64,000 bases of DNA. Source: JAPWJZ01 sp038247245. Lineage in GTDB: Bacteria; Pseudomonadota; Alphaproteobacteria; Micavibrionales; UBA2020. Shown one piece after another: positions 9,205-19,869 of the stretch (the first letter of the stretch is position 1; the number at the start of each line of letters is the position of its first letter). Both the position numbers and the translations under genes were made by a program. The notes beneath the pieces were generated by a model, which saw only the letters and a program-made list of their open reading frames with translations, was not told the DNA's origin and did no database searches. The stretch lies in NCBI GenBank assembly GCA_038247245.1, contig JBBRVE010000006.1, positions 1 to 64,000 on the forward strand. The letters are read 5' to 3'.

Positions 9205-9822
9205 AAATTTGCGGCCTGACCCGCGTGGAAGACGCAAAGGCCGCGCAAGACCTTGGCGCATGGGCGCTCGGGTTTATTTTCTACCCGAAATCGAAACGGT
9301 TTATCGATGCCGCCACGGTAAAAAACATCATCGCCAGCCTGCCCGCAACCGCGCAACCCATCGGCGTATTCGTGAACCAGACCGGTGAAGCCATTTTGAT
9401 CGCACAAGATGCGGGCTTAAAGGGCATACAGCTGCATGGCGACGAAACGCCCGACGACCTCCGCCGCGTCCGCGCCGCTTTTTCCGGGACGATCATCAAG
9501 GCGCTGCGCCCCAAAAACGAAGCCGACCTGCAAGTGATTGCAGATTATAAAGGCCTTGCCGATTACATCCTGCTGGATGCGGCGGTCGGCAATGAATATG
9601 GCGGCACAGGCCATACCGGCGACTGGTCGCTGGCGCAAAAGGCTCGCAGTTTCGGCATCCCCGTCATTGTCGCGGGCGGCCTTGGCCCCGATAATATCAC
9701 TGCTGCATATGCACAGACCACCCCCCATGCCCTCGACCTGTCGAGCGGCGTGGAGGCCTCTCCCGGCATCAAGGACCACGCAAAATTACAGGCGCTCTTC
9801 GCCACCATCAAAGGAAGCCCCC

Positions 9823-9842
<20 letters not shown>
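9195..9842 (+). CDS. trpF: Phosphoribosylanthranilate isomerase
   Basis: Isomerises PRA to CdRP, the step before TrpC. The 215-residue TIM barrel starts VKICGLTRVEDA (catalytic Cys), has GVFVNQ, IQLHGDETPDD, LLDAAVGNEYGGTG (catalytic Asp), VAGGLGPDNI and DLSSGVEASPGIKD (phosphate binding). The start overlaps the last 10 bases of trpC, and the 3' end overlaps the trpB start by 20 bases, so the genes are tightly coupled. Confidence 0.96.
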
Positions 9843-11027
<1,185 letters not shown>

Positions 11028-11031
<4 letters not shown>

Positions 11032-11795
11032 GCTTGCGCAACGCATTATCGACCGGCAAATCGGCCTTCATGCCCTTCGTCATGGCGGGTGACCCGAATA
11101 TGGCTGAAACCGAAAAAATCGTCGCCGCGCTGGAACGCGCGGGCGCATCGGCAATTGAACTGGGCGTGCCGTTTTCCGACCCTGTTGCGGACGGTGTGAC
11201 GGTCCAGAAGGCGGCGGAGCGGGCATTGGCGGGCGGCGCAACGCTGAACGGTGTGATGGAACTCGTCAAAAAACTGCGTGCGAATGGCGTTAAAATTCCG
11301 ATCTGCCTGTTTTCATACCTCAACCCCATTTACATGATGGGCTACGAGACATTTATCACCGCCGCATTGAAGGCAGGCGCGCAGGGCGCGTTGATCGTCG
11401 ACCTGCCGCCTGAAGAAGCGGGCGATTATCAGGCGGCTGCGAAAAAACACGGGTTTGAAACCGTCTTCCTCTGCTCCCCCACGACCACACCGGAGCGCCT
11501 GAAACTGGTCGATGATTATTCCAGCGGTTTTGTCTATTACGTTTCACGCGAAGGCGTGACGGGGGCGCAGAACGCGCTGCCGCAGCAATTGGCCGAAAAA
11601 ATTACGCTACTGAAAACCCAATTAAGAAACCCGCTCGCCATCGGATTCGGCATTTCGACGCCCGACCATGTGAAGGCATTGACGGGCAAGGCAGATGGCA
11701 TCGTCGTCGGCAGCGCGCTTGTGAAAATTATCGAGGAAAATCCGGCGAATGCAGCGGTTGCAGTCGAGGCCAAGGTGCGTGCATTGCTTGCCTGA
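11028..11795 (+). CDS. trpA: Tryptophan synthase alpha subunit
   Basis: Cleaves indole-3-glycerol phosphate to indole and glyceraldehyde 3-phosphate; indole is channelled to TrpB. The 255-residue protein has FVMAGDPN, the catalytic pair in IELGVPFSDPVADG (Glu and Asp), PICLFSYLNPIYMMG and YYVSREGVTGA. Last gene of the trp set; it overlaps trpB by four bases. A promoter for the next gene begins inside its last codons. Confidence 0.96.
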
Positions 11796-11816
11796 GACAA
11801 CAATCCCGCCTATAAT
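11788..11816 (+). promoter_or_regulatory. Promoter of the cupin gene, positioned for leaderless transcription
   Basis: TTGCCT (11788-11793) and a perfect TATAAT (11811-11816) are 17 bases apart. The ATG at 11823 is seven bases past the -10, so transcription would start on the initiation codon. The geometry is the same as at trpL. No Shine-Dalgarno sequence lies before this ATG. Confidence 0.6.
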
Positions 11817-11822
11817 GGCCGC

Positions 11823-12299
11823 ATGACAAATAAAGACACAAACGCACCCGGCCCTGCCTATGCCATCGGCGACACAGACACGCGCCTCTGGGGCAGCTAT
11901 ACGGTCGTCGCCGTCGGCAAGAATGACGGCGAAGAATATTGCGAAAAAGAAATCATCGTCAACCCCGGCCATATCCTGTCGCTGCAAAGCCACGAGCACC
12001 GCCGCGAACATTGGATGATCAAGCAGGGCGTGCTGACCGTCGTGCTGGACGGCACGCGGCTGGAGCTTAAAAAGGGCGAGGACGTCCGCATTCCGTTGCG
12101 CGCCATCCACTGCATGGCGAACCTCGGCAAAGATTCCTGCATCGTGCGCGAAATTCAGGCGGGCGTGTGCCGCGAAGACGACATCGCGCGTTACATAGAC
12201 GCATATGGCCGCAGCACCGATCAGGCGGGCGAGCTGCGCGCGGTCAGCAGCCTTGCCCTCTATGAACAAATTTTAAGCGAACTGCGTACAAAGGCCTAA
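11823..12299 (+). CDS. Cupin, mannose-6-phosphate isomerase type II-like
   Basis: A 158-residue single-domain cupin. The core WGSYTVVAVG, VNPGHILSLQSHEHRREHWMI, GEDVRIPLRAIHCM resembles the C-terminal isomerase domain of type II phosphomannose isomerase/GDP-mannose pyrophosphorylase; the HxH and E of the metal site are visible in SHEHRREHW. There is no pyrophosphorylase domain here. Likely a sugar-phosphate isomerase or sugar-nucleotide accessory enzyme. The neighbouring ROK kinase begins five bases after its stop, so both may act on the same hexose, which is an inference from context. Confidence 0.72.
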   Translation: MTNKDTNAPGPAYAIGDTDTRLWGSYTVVAVGKNDGEEYCEKEIIVNPGHILSLQSHEHRREHWMIKQGVLTVVLDGTRLELKKGEDVRIPLRAIHCMANLGKDSCIVREIQAGVCREDDIARYIDAYGRSTDQAGELRAVSSLALYEQILSELRTKA

Positions 12300-12304
12300 T
12301 TACC

Positions 12305-13297
12305 ATGCGCATCGGCATCGATTTCGGCGGCACGAAAACGGAAATCATCTGCCTCGACAGCAAGAACGGCAAGGAAATCTACCGCCAGCGCATCCCGACC
12401 GCGCGCGGCGATTACATGAACACCGTCAAATCGCTCTGTGACCTTGTGCGCGGCGCGGAGGCATCGCTGAAAAAAACCGGCACGGTCGGCGTTGCCATTC
12501 CCGGCACGATCATCCCCGAAACCGGCCTGATCAAGAATTCAAATTCCACATGGATGAACGGCCAGCCGTTCCAGAAAGACATGTCGAAGGCCCTGGGCCG
12601 CGAAGTGCACATGGAAAACGACGCCAACTGCTTTGCAGTATCGGAAGCAACCGACGGCGCGGGCGAAGGCAAGAATGTCGTGTTCGGCGTCATCATCGGC
12701 ACGGGCTGCGGTGGCGGCGTTGCATTGAATGCGGCCGCGCATCGCGGCGTGAATTCCATCGGCGGCGAATGGGGGCACAACCCCCTGCCCTATCCGCGCG
12801 TCGCGCTGGCCGATACCGCCGCGCAGTTTTCGCGCTTCGAGGCTTATCCGGTGACCGATACGCTGAAAGACCTCTATTTCACCGACGAAGCCAATGCCGA
12901 ATTTCCAGGGCCGCTCTGCTATTGCGGCCGCCGTGGCTGCCTTGAAACCTGGATATCCGGCACAGGCTTCAAGAATGATTATAAACGCGTGACGGGCGAG
13001 GATATGTCCACGCACGACATCATCGCGCAATCGAAGGTAAAAGAACCGAAATCGACCGCCGCGCTTGACCGCTATGTCGACCGGCTTGCGCGCGCATTGG
13101 CGCAGGTCATCAATATCCTCGACCCCGATGCCATCGTGCTGGGCGGCGGGATGAGCAATGTGAACGCGCTGTATAAAGACGTCCCCGCCGCGTGGAAAAA
13201 ATACGTGTTTTCCGACACCGTCAAGACGCCGCTGCTGCCCGCCCGCCACGGCGATTCATCTGGCGTACGCGGCGCGGCGTGGCTCTGGGGCCGTTAA
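12305..13297 (+). CDS. ROK-family sugar kinase (fructokinase / hexokinase-like)
   Basis: ATP-dependent sugar kinase of the ROK family, 330 residues. The N-terminus IGIDFGGTKTEIICLD is the ATP phosphate-binding motif, VAIPGTI and MENDANCFA contain the catalytic Asp region, and CYCGRRGCLETWISG is the ROK zinc-binding signature. IGGEWGHNPLPYP with the Glu-His pair resembles fructokinase (Mak)/NagK sugar binding. The substrate cannot be fixed from sequence. It follows the cupin by five bases and is probably co-transcribed; downstream it converges on the A2M gene with a 3-base gap. Confidence 0.85.
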   Translation: MRIGIDFGGTKTEIICLDSKNGKEIYRQRIPTARGDYMNTVKSLCDLVRGAEASLKKTGTVGVAIPGTIIPETGLIKNSNSTWMNGQPFQKDMSKALGREVHMENDANCFAVSEATDGAGEGKNVVFGVIIGTGCGGGVALNAAAHRGVNSIGGEWGHNPLPYPRVALADTAAQFSRFEAYPVTDTLKDLYFTDEANAEFPGPLCYCGRRGCLETWISGTGFKNDYKRVTGEDMSTHDIIAQSKVKEPKSTAALDRYVDRLARALAQVINILDPDAIVLGGGMSNVNALYKDVPAAWKKYVFSDTVKTPLLPARHGDSSGVRGAAWLWGR

Positions 13298-13300
13298 ACC

Positions 13301-16300
13301 TTAATCCGTCACCGTCATCCGCATTTCATCGCTGTTTGCACGGATTTCAGGCACATACATCGCATGCGCCTGGTCGGGCATCGCGTGGAATTCGCCCGGT
13401 ATCTCCGCGCGCAATTCATAGCGCAGCAAATGCTTTCCCTGTTTCAGGCTGGAGATAAAGAACGCCGCTTTCTGGTCGCGGAATTCCTGATAGACGTAGG
13501 TGCGCTCGTCCGTCTCCTTGCCTTCATGGTCCAGCTTGATCGCCTCGCCGCCGCCGCTGACCAGCGATACAGCTTCAAGCCCGGCCGGTTTGTAATCTTC
13601 GGCGATCAGGTATTCGTAATTGTTTTTCGCCTCCAGCAGCACATCGACGCGGATGCGGTCACCACTTTTCACAGCGTCGCCTTCCTTCAGCTCCGCCCAG
13701 TCATTGGTATAGCCCTTCATCAGGGTTTCCTTGACCGATTGCTTGTAATATTTGCGGGTCACAAAGATTTCGTTGCCAGCCTTGGTGATCGGCTCTTCCA
13801 GCGTGAAGTATTTGGCATGCGCCGCCACATACATCGCGCCCTTGCCCTTGATCGTCACGCTCACCTTGTTGTCGCCGTCTTTCAACGCCTCCGCCGGAAT
13901 GTCGATCAGGCGGTTGAACGAGAAGACGTTCGATGAATCGGCGCGGCCGTTGCGGACTTCCTTGCCGTTGACCGACACCGTGTAATCATATTCCGGCGCC
14001 AGCTCGCGGGTGGCCTTCAGGTAATCGGCAAGGCCAAGGATGGCGATTGCCGTATCGCGCGTGTTTTTCCACGATGCGCCGCGACGGTTGAGCACCATCC
14101 ATTTGACCGCTTTTTCCAAATACGGGCTTTGCGGGTCCATATTGGCAAGCGCCTTGATGGTGAACGCCGTTGCCTCCACCCCGCCTTCGCTCCAGCGGTA
14201 ATGAACGCCGCTTTCGCCCCAATGGGCGGTCGCGTTGTCCTTGTCTTCCTGCACGCCATTGATCAGGTTCTGCGCCAAGACGCGGCTGCGGTCTGCGCTG
14301 CCGTATTTGTTTTCGGCAAGCGAGAACAGTGCGCGGGTATAGGGGTTCAGCTTGGCGCGCATGTCCCATAGGCGCGTACGTTGCCTGTCTGTGCGTTCCT
14401 CCGGCGTGGTCGAGACGTTCGACAGCGCATGGAGCATCCAGGCGAGCATATCCGGCTGGTCTTCTTCCTCGACCAGTTGGTTACGCAGGAATTCGGCGGC
14501 GCGTGAAATGACGTCGCTGCGCACATCCATGCCGGCATCGCGCGCAAGGCTGAGGCCCCAGACGACGTAAGACGTCATGAAACGATCGCTGTCGCCGTCT
14601 TTCCACCAGCCCCAGCCGCCATCGCCATGCTGGAAATCATAGAGGCGCGTCAGCGCGTCGGTCGTCATTTTATCGAGTTTCTTGTAGGTCGTATCGGTGC
14701 GGCGTTGCGGATGGCCCTGCGGGTCGTTGCGGGGCTCCAGCACGTCGCTTAAGTAAGCCTCCACATCATCACCCTTGATGCCCAAATCTTTCATCGTTTT
14801 GCGCACGATGATCGCGGGCAGGAAGCGGCTCATGGTCTGCTCCACGCAGCCATAGGGGTAATCGGCAAGGTAGGGCAACGCATCCAACAGGTTCGCAGCG
14901 AGCGACGGCGAGACGGTGAGGCGCAGGGATGTCGCCTCCTTGATGCGTTCCTTCGGGATATTGACGGTCAGCTCCTTCGTCATTTCGTCTCCGGTCGATT
15001 TAAGCACCAGCGACTGCGCGATGAATTTTTCGATGCCGTGCGGGATGACGGGATAGGTTTTTTCCATCGCATCCGACGCTTTCTCGGATTTGGCGATGAC
15101 CGTGATCTTGGCCATGCCCGCTTTCTGCGCGGATACCGCCCAATCGACGCGCGCCTGTCCGTTGGCAGGCACGATGACGGACGCCATTTCACCCTTCACG
15201 AATTTGCCGTCCTTATAAAGGCCGGTGACGTTGACGCCCTCGGCCTTGATGACCGGCATGACGGTAACAGGTTTATCGGTCATGTTGTCGATCAGGGCGG
15301 AAACATCCACAAGGTCGCGTTCGGTGAAGAACCGCGGCGCCTGCAGGCGGATCATCAGGCTTTTGTTCGCCTTGACCTCGTGCGTGACGCTACCGATCGA
15401 TGTATCGCGGGTCGCCGCGCGCGCAGTTGCGCGCCAGGTGGTGAGCGAGTCCGGGAACTTCACGGTCAGTTTCGCATGGCCCCGCGCATCGGTTTTCAGC
15501 GACGGTAGCCAGGTGACGGTCGAGCGGAAATCGCTCCGCACGCGGTCGGGTTCCTGCATCGGCGCGCCATTGGCATTGTCCATGCCGGAGGGGGCTTTCT
15601 TTTTGGATATTTCATTTTTGTCGGCCAACATTTCCTTGGCAGCGCCCCGCGCAGTAACGGGGGCGGCACTCGGCGCGGACACGGATTTCATGGCCGCGCT
15701 TTCCGCAACGGCAAGACCTCCCCTGCCGCCGACAGCGCCTAATTGCTGACGCATTACGCCTTCGTCACGGTCATCGGCCCGGCCGTCCTTGTTCAAGCGG
15801 CGGCGGTCGTTTTCCTGATCGCTGATCAGATCGCCCTTTTCGCCGCGCATGAGCATCGTATAGGGACGCTGATAGAAACTCGCCTGTGTCTGGATGCTCA
15901 GCTGTTTTTTCTCGCCGTAGAAAAACTGCTGGATATCCTGCGCATATTCGCCCTGTATGTAGTAAATCGCGGCGTCTGTGATGCCGATGGCGACTTCGGA
16001 TTCGACCGGCTTGCCGTCCTTGTCGGTCACTTCTACATCAAAGGTGCCTTCTTCCTGCGGCTGATAGACAGCCTTGTCCGATATTAGCTTTACATTCAGA
16101 AATTTGTCAGACGGCGGGACAATCACCTGGAGTTGGGTGGTTTTCAGCTGGTACTGGCTGCCGCTGAGGGCGCTCAGGAACACGTTTGGCGTGTAATTAT
16201 CATTCACCGGCAGTTCGACCAGCTTCACGCTGCCCTCCAGATGCAGCATTTTGTAATCGAACAGGTTGTCGCTTTCGACCGACAGCAGCACATAGGTATC

Positions 16301-19129
16301 CGGCACGTCGGAGACGATCATTGCGCGCATCGTGTCGCCCGCGTTGTAGGTGTCTTTTTCCGTGATGATCTGCAACCCGCCATATCGGTACCCGATATTC
16401 GTAGCATCGGTGTCGCAGACATAAATATTGGCGCTCGCGGTCACGGGATTCCCGTTATCGAAACCTGTGAATTCGACAGTGTAATAGCCGTTTTCGGATG
16501 GCTCGAATTCGAACACGGCTTCGCCCTTGGCATTCGTTTTAACGAATTTGGTCATCATTTCGACACCGTCATAACCGCCGGGGGTTTTGACCTTGCCGTC
16601 GAACAGCACAGGGTCGCGCCAGCTGTTGCGGCGGATGATGACCTTGCCTTCGACCGCAACAGGTTTATCATCTGCGGTGAGCGTGCGGATGGTTGCCTGC
16701 GCCTTGTCGCCGGGGCGGTAAAGGTTGTTTTTCGCCTCTACCGTCGCGTAATAGGCGGTTTTCATCACCTTGATATCGGCGGTGCCGCGGATTTCGCGGC
16801 GACTTTTATCGACCACGCGCACTTCGATATGATATTGCAGCTGGTCCCCGGCATCTTTTGGCGTATCGATCTTGAATTTCGCCTTGCCGTCCTTGCCGGT
16901 CTTGATTTTTTCCTGCTTCAGCAGCTGGCCGTAACCGCCATAGCCGTAATTTTGCGGATACATGTCGTCGTAATACCAGCTATGGGCGCGCCACGGGCGG
17001 TAATAGCGGTAATACGGGTTTTGATAGACAAGATATTCCACATCGGCATCCGCAACCGCGCCGCCGAAGTAATATTGCGAGTCAATCGACACATCGATCG
17101 TGTCGCCCAAACGGTAAGCGGCGATGCCGTCCTTCGGCTCTTTCGGCTCCGGCGTCACGGATACTGTGTATTCGGGAAGCTTATATTCCTCCAGACGGAA
17201 GAGTTGCGTGGTGGACAGGTAATTGTTGTTGTCGCTGGTGAAAAGCTGCAGGTTATATTCGCCCAGCACTGCCTTGTCATCCAGCACCAGCGTGCCGTCG
17301 AACGATCCGTAATCGTTCAGCGCGTAATCGGATTCCAGCACCTGTTTGCCCTGCGCGTCGTAAATGCGCGCCTTCACCTTCATGCCGCTTGGCACGGTGA
17401 AGCGGCCGTCTTTCGGCTGGCGCAGCATCGCCTTGAAGTTCACGGTTTCGTTGGGGCGATAGGCGGGACGGTCGGTGAAGGCATAGAGCCACCATTCGCC
17501 CTTGCTGTTGTTGTAATAGTTATAAAAGTTGTTCTGCACAAACGCCTGGCGCGCATCCGACGTCATGGCGCCGAAAATGGTGTGCTGCTGTGAATAATTG
17601 CGGTTGGCATTGCTGCGCAGCGCGGTTTTCAACAACCCGTTTTCATCCGTGCGGCCCTCATCGACGATCCAGCGCGTGTTGTTGGTGTCGTCGTAATAGC
17701 TGTAGGTGTAGCGGATATCGGCGTTCGCAACCGGCTTTCCGGTTTTGGCGTCCATGGCGAAAAATAGCGCCTTGTCATTCGCAACCTTGCTGACCAGCGC
17801 AACATCGCTGACAAGTACAAGATCATAGGCAGGCTTCAGGCCGCCCGACTGCACGGTCATCAGGTACGCTCCCATGGGCAGTTTTCCGGCCTTGGGGTCG
17901 GGTTTGTCGCCATCATCGGCGCGCCAGTCGGCGAGGCTTTTTTGCTCGTTATATTGCTGATGCTTGCCTTCTTCCTTTAGCGTGATCGTGGATTCGGATT
18001 CCACCGGCAGCGATTTATAACGGCCGGAATCGACCAGAACCTGCAGCGCTTCCTGATAGCTGTTGAAGCCGTAGCCGTCGGGTTTCAGTTTGATTTCACG
18101 CGCAAGGTCGATCCTGTAAAACGTCACCGACGCAGATTTGACGTTGCGCCAGCCGAGACTGAACTGGATCTCCGATCCCGGCAGGAAGGTATTGCCCACG
18201 CCAAGGCTCAGCTGCGGGTTCACAATGTATTCGACGCGACGCAGGGCGTCATCCACCCATTGCGACTGGCCGGTTTTAAACCTGGCCGTCAGCTGCTTGT
18301 AGGTTTTGACGGCATCCACGAATTCGCCCTTGTTTTCGTAGAACATACCAAGCTGGTACAGCGCGTCATCCGCCCATTCGGTATCTTCGAAATCATCGGC
18401 AACCGTCTTGAATTCTTCAATCGCCTTGTCGCGCAATTTCTGGTCGCCGTTATAATTCTGCTGCCATGCCATGGCCTGCCCGTAATGCGCGCGCGCCTTG
18501 TCATTGTCGGATTTCGCGACCTTCAGGATTTCGGCGAACAGCACCTGCAGCGATTCATTGCCCTGCGGCTGCTGGGCGGGCGGCACCGGCGCGATCATGC
18601 GTTTACCGCCCATGCGGATCGGGCGGATATCGGTATTGTACCAGCCCCAGCGGCTGGTGATGAAATCGGCCAGCTGGAAACTGATACCGATGAATTTTTC
18701 GCGCGCCAGATCGACATCCGATGACCCCGCCCACCAGTCGCGCGCGTCATCGAGGTATTTCTTGATCGCTTCCGCCTTGCCGTATTGGTCGACGGTTGTG
18801 TAATGCGTGGCAAGCGACACCCCCGCCTCCGCGCGCCAGCGGTCGTCGCCCTTTTCATCGGCAAGCCCAAGCAATTTTGTTTCGGCAGATTTCAGGCGCG
18901 TTTCATCCTTCAGCTGCAGCACGCTGTCGCCCCATTTAAAGGTCACTTCGCGCGCCAGTTTCTCGTCCGCTTTCTGGTCGATGAATTTCTCGTATTCCGC
19001 CGCCGCCAGCTGCCATGATTTTTCGGCGTAGTATTTGTTTGCCGTTTCAAGGTCGGATGCCGAATACGCCTGCGCGGATTGCGGCAGGAACAGGGCGATC
19101 ATCAGGGCGAAAAACGCGTAAAATTTCAT
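13301..19129 (-). CDS. Alpha-2-macroglobulin family protein with thioester
   Basis: A 1942-residue exported protein that probably traps proteases in the periplasm. A Sec signal MKFYAFFALMIALFLPQSAQA ends at residue 21 with no lipobox Cys, so it is not a lipoprotein. Residues about 20-300 form a helical TPR-like region. MG domains follow (for example DRPAYRPNETVNFKAML), then a low-complexity bait-like stretch (about 1100-1200), and the A2M core (TVTWLPSLKTDARG). The thioester motif GCVEQ has Cys1428 and Gln1431. The C-terminal terpenoid-cyclase-like and receptor-like domains follow. Bacterial A2M genes often sit beside pbpC, but no pbpC is here. Transcribed alone; the ATG is followed by an unambiguous signal peptide. 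Confidence 0.93.
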   Translation of the reverse strand: MKFYAFFALMIALFLPQSAQAYSASDLETANKYYAEKSWQLAAAEYEKFIDQKADEKLAREVTFKWGDSVLQLKDETRLKSAETKLLGLADEKGDDRWRAEAGVSLATHYTTVDQYGKAEAIKKYLDDARDWWAGSSDVDLAREKFIGISFQLADFITSRWGWYNTDIRPIRMGGKRMIAPVPPAQQPQGNESLQVLFAEILKVAKSDNDKARAHYGQAMAWQQNYNGDQKLRDKAIEEFKTVADDFEDTEWADDALYQLGMFYENKGEFVDAVKTYKQLTARFKTGQSQWVDDALRRVEYIVNPQLSLGVGNTFLPGSEIQFSLGWRNVKSASVTFYRIDLAREIKLKPDGYGFNSYQEALQVLVDSGRYKSLPVESESTITLKEEGKHQQYNEQKSLADWRADDGDKPDPKAGKLPMGAYLMTVQSGGLKPAYDLVLVSDVALVSKVANDKALFFAMDAKTGKPVANADIRYTYSYYDDTNNTRWIVDEGRTDENGLLKTALRSNANRNYSQQHTIFGAMTSDARQAFVQNNFYNYYNNSKGEWWLYAFTDRPAYRPNETVNFKAMLRQPKDGRFTVPSGMKVKARIYDAQGKQVLESDYALNDYGSFDGTLVLDDKAVLGEYNLQLFTSDNNNYLSTTQLFRLEEYKLPEYTVSVTPEPKEPKDGIAAYRLGDTIDVSIDSQYYFGGAVADADVEYLVYQNPYYRYYRPWRAHSWYYDDMYPQNYGYGGYGQLLKQEKIKTGKDGKAKFKIDTPKDAGDQLQYHIEVRVVDKSRREIRGTADIKVMKTAYYATVEAKNNLYRPGDKAQATIRTLTADDKPVAVEGKVIIRRNSWRDPVLFDGKVKTPGGYDGVEMMTKFVKTNAKGEAVFEFEPSENGYYTVEFTGFDNGNPVTASANIYVCDTDATNIGYRYGGLQIITEKDTYNAGDTMRAMIVSDVPDTYVLLSVESDNLFDYKMLHLEGSVKLVELPVNDNYTPNVFLSALSGSQYQLKTTQLQVIVPPSDKFLNVKLISDKAVYQPQEEGTFDVEVTDKDGKPVESEVAIGITDAAIYYIQGEYAQDIQQFFYGEKKQLSIQTQASFYQRPYTMLMRGEKGDLISDQENDRRRLNKDGRADDRDEGVMRQQLGAVGGRGGLAVAESAAMKSVSAPSAAPVTARGAAKEMLADKNEISKKKAPSGMDNANGAPMQEPDRVRSDFRSTVTWLPSLKTDARGHAKLTVKFPDSLTTWRATARAATRDTSIGSVTHEVKANKSLMIRLQAPRFFTERDLVDVSALIDNMTDKPVTVMPVIKAEGVNVTGLYKDGKFVKGEMASVIVPANGQARVDWAVSAQKAGMAKITVIAKSEKASDAMEKTYPVIPHGIEKFIAQSLVLKSTGDEMTKELTVNIPKERIKEATSLRLTVSPSLAANLLDALPYLADYPYGCVEQTMSRFLPAIIVRKTMKDLGIKGDDVEAYLSDVLEPRNDPQGHPQRRTDTTYKKLDKMTTDALTRLYDFQHGDGGWGWWKDGDSDRFMTSYVVWGLSLARDAGMDVRSDVISRAAEFLRNQLVEEEDQPDMLAWMLHALSNVSTTPEERTDRQRTRLWDMRAKLNPYTRALFSLAENKYGSADRSRVLAQNLINGVQEDKDNATAHWGESGVHYRWSEGGVEATAFTIKALANMDPQSPYLEKAVKWMVLNRRGASWKNTRDTAIAILGLADYLKATRELAPEYDYTVSVNGKEVRNGRADSSNVFSFNRLIDIPAEALKDGDNKVSVTIKGKGAMYVAAHAKYFTLEEPITKAGNEIFVTRKYYKQSVKETLMKGYTNDWAELKEGDAVKSGDRIRVDVLLEAKNNYEYLIAEDYKPAGLEAVSLVSGGGEAIKLDHEGKETDERTYVYQEFRDQKAAFFISSLKQGKHLLRYELRAEIPGEFHAMPDQAHAMYVPEIRANSDEMRMTVTD

Positions 19130-19267
19130 GGCGGTTATCCCGTTGAAAAACGTTGCGACAGGGATAAGACGCGTGACAACGCCATATCCTTGGGAAATTC
19201 TTTTCCCGATGATAGGGGTTGTGGCTTAACAGACTGTTAATTAAAGGGAAATTTACAACGTGAACAG

Positions 19268-19279
19268 GCGTTATAACGC
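19268..19279. repeat. 12-base perfect palindrome between A2M and allA
   Basis: GCGTTATAACGC is a perfect dyad, eight bases beyond the allA stop codon and inside the 157-base space before the A2M start. It has no T-tract, so it is more likely a protein-binding site or chance than a terminator. Confidence 0.3.
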
Positions 19280-19286
19280 TGTTACG

Positions 19287-19790
19287 TCAATAATCGATCG
19301 TCATAACGTCGTCGCCTTCGAAATAAACCTCGTCTAGGTTTTTCTCCGCCCCGCCACGGTCGATCACCATGAAGTCGCAAATTTTGTCGAGCGCGAGGCT
19401 GTAATGGTGCCAAGTGCCGCGCGCGTAATTCACGCCCTGCTTCGGGCCCGCAAGGAAGGCGCGCATTTGCGTCGCATCGAAATCACCCGGCGGTGCCACC
19501 ACAACCATATAAGGATGGTTATCCAGCGGATAAAACGCCTGACTGGACAACGGGTGACGCTCCATCACCTTCAGCGCAATCGGGCGCGGCAGCGGCTTTG
19601 ATCTGAAAATGCTGACCAGCGGCGTGCCGCTATCCTGCAGCAGATCCAGCCCCGCGATGCTGTGATACCGTTCGGTGTTGCCGTAATTGATATGGCGCAA
19701 CTCCTGCGCCGTTCCCGTCTCCAGCACATCGCCGAAGGGTTTGAAAGCGGCGGGGGTGAGCGGTTCGGGCCTTAAAATGCGGTTTTTCAT
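19287..19790 (-). CDS. allA: Ureidoglycolate lyase
   Basis: Splits ureidoglycolate into glyoxylate and urea, the last step of the allantoate branch. The 167-residue protein fits the AllA family: LTPAAFKPFGDVLE at the N-terminus, HPLSSQAFYPLDNHPYMVVVAP in the middle and GVNYARGTWHHYSLAL, matching the cupin-like fold of ureidoglycolate hydrolases. It is divergent from the allantoicase gene with a 79-base shared control region, so both are probably co-regulated. Together with puuD, hiuH, puuE and uraD about 20 kb away it completes urate breakdown. Confidence 0.88.
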   Translation of the reverse strand: MKNRILRPEPLTPAAFKPFGDVLETGTAQELRHINYGNTERYHSIAGLDLLQDSGTPLVSIFRSKPLPRPIALKVMERHPLSSQAFYPLDNHPYMVVVAPPGDFDATQMRAFLAGPKQGVNYARGTWHHYSLALDKICDFMVIDRGGAEKNLDEVYFEGDDVMTIDY

Positions 19791-19869
19791 GGGTATTTCA
19801 GGGGGTTGCTTTGCCTGTCCAATAGTTGCATAAAACTACCATCAGTAAAACAAGCAATTGCAGGACATC

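Noticed and set aside
16133..17593. 486-codon open frame antisense to the A2M gene
   Set aside because: The A2M frame is continuous with clear domains; this frame is rich in Val/Ile/Arg/His shadows and has no start signals.
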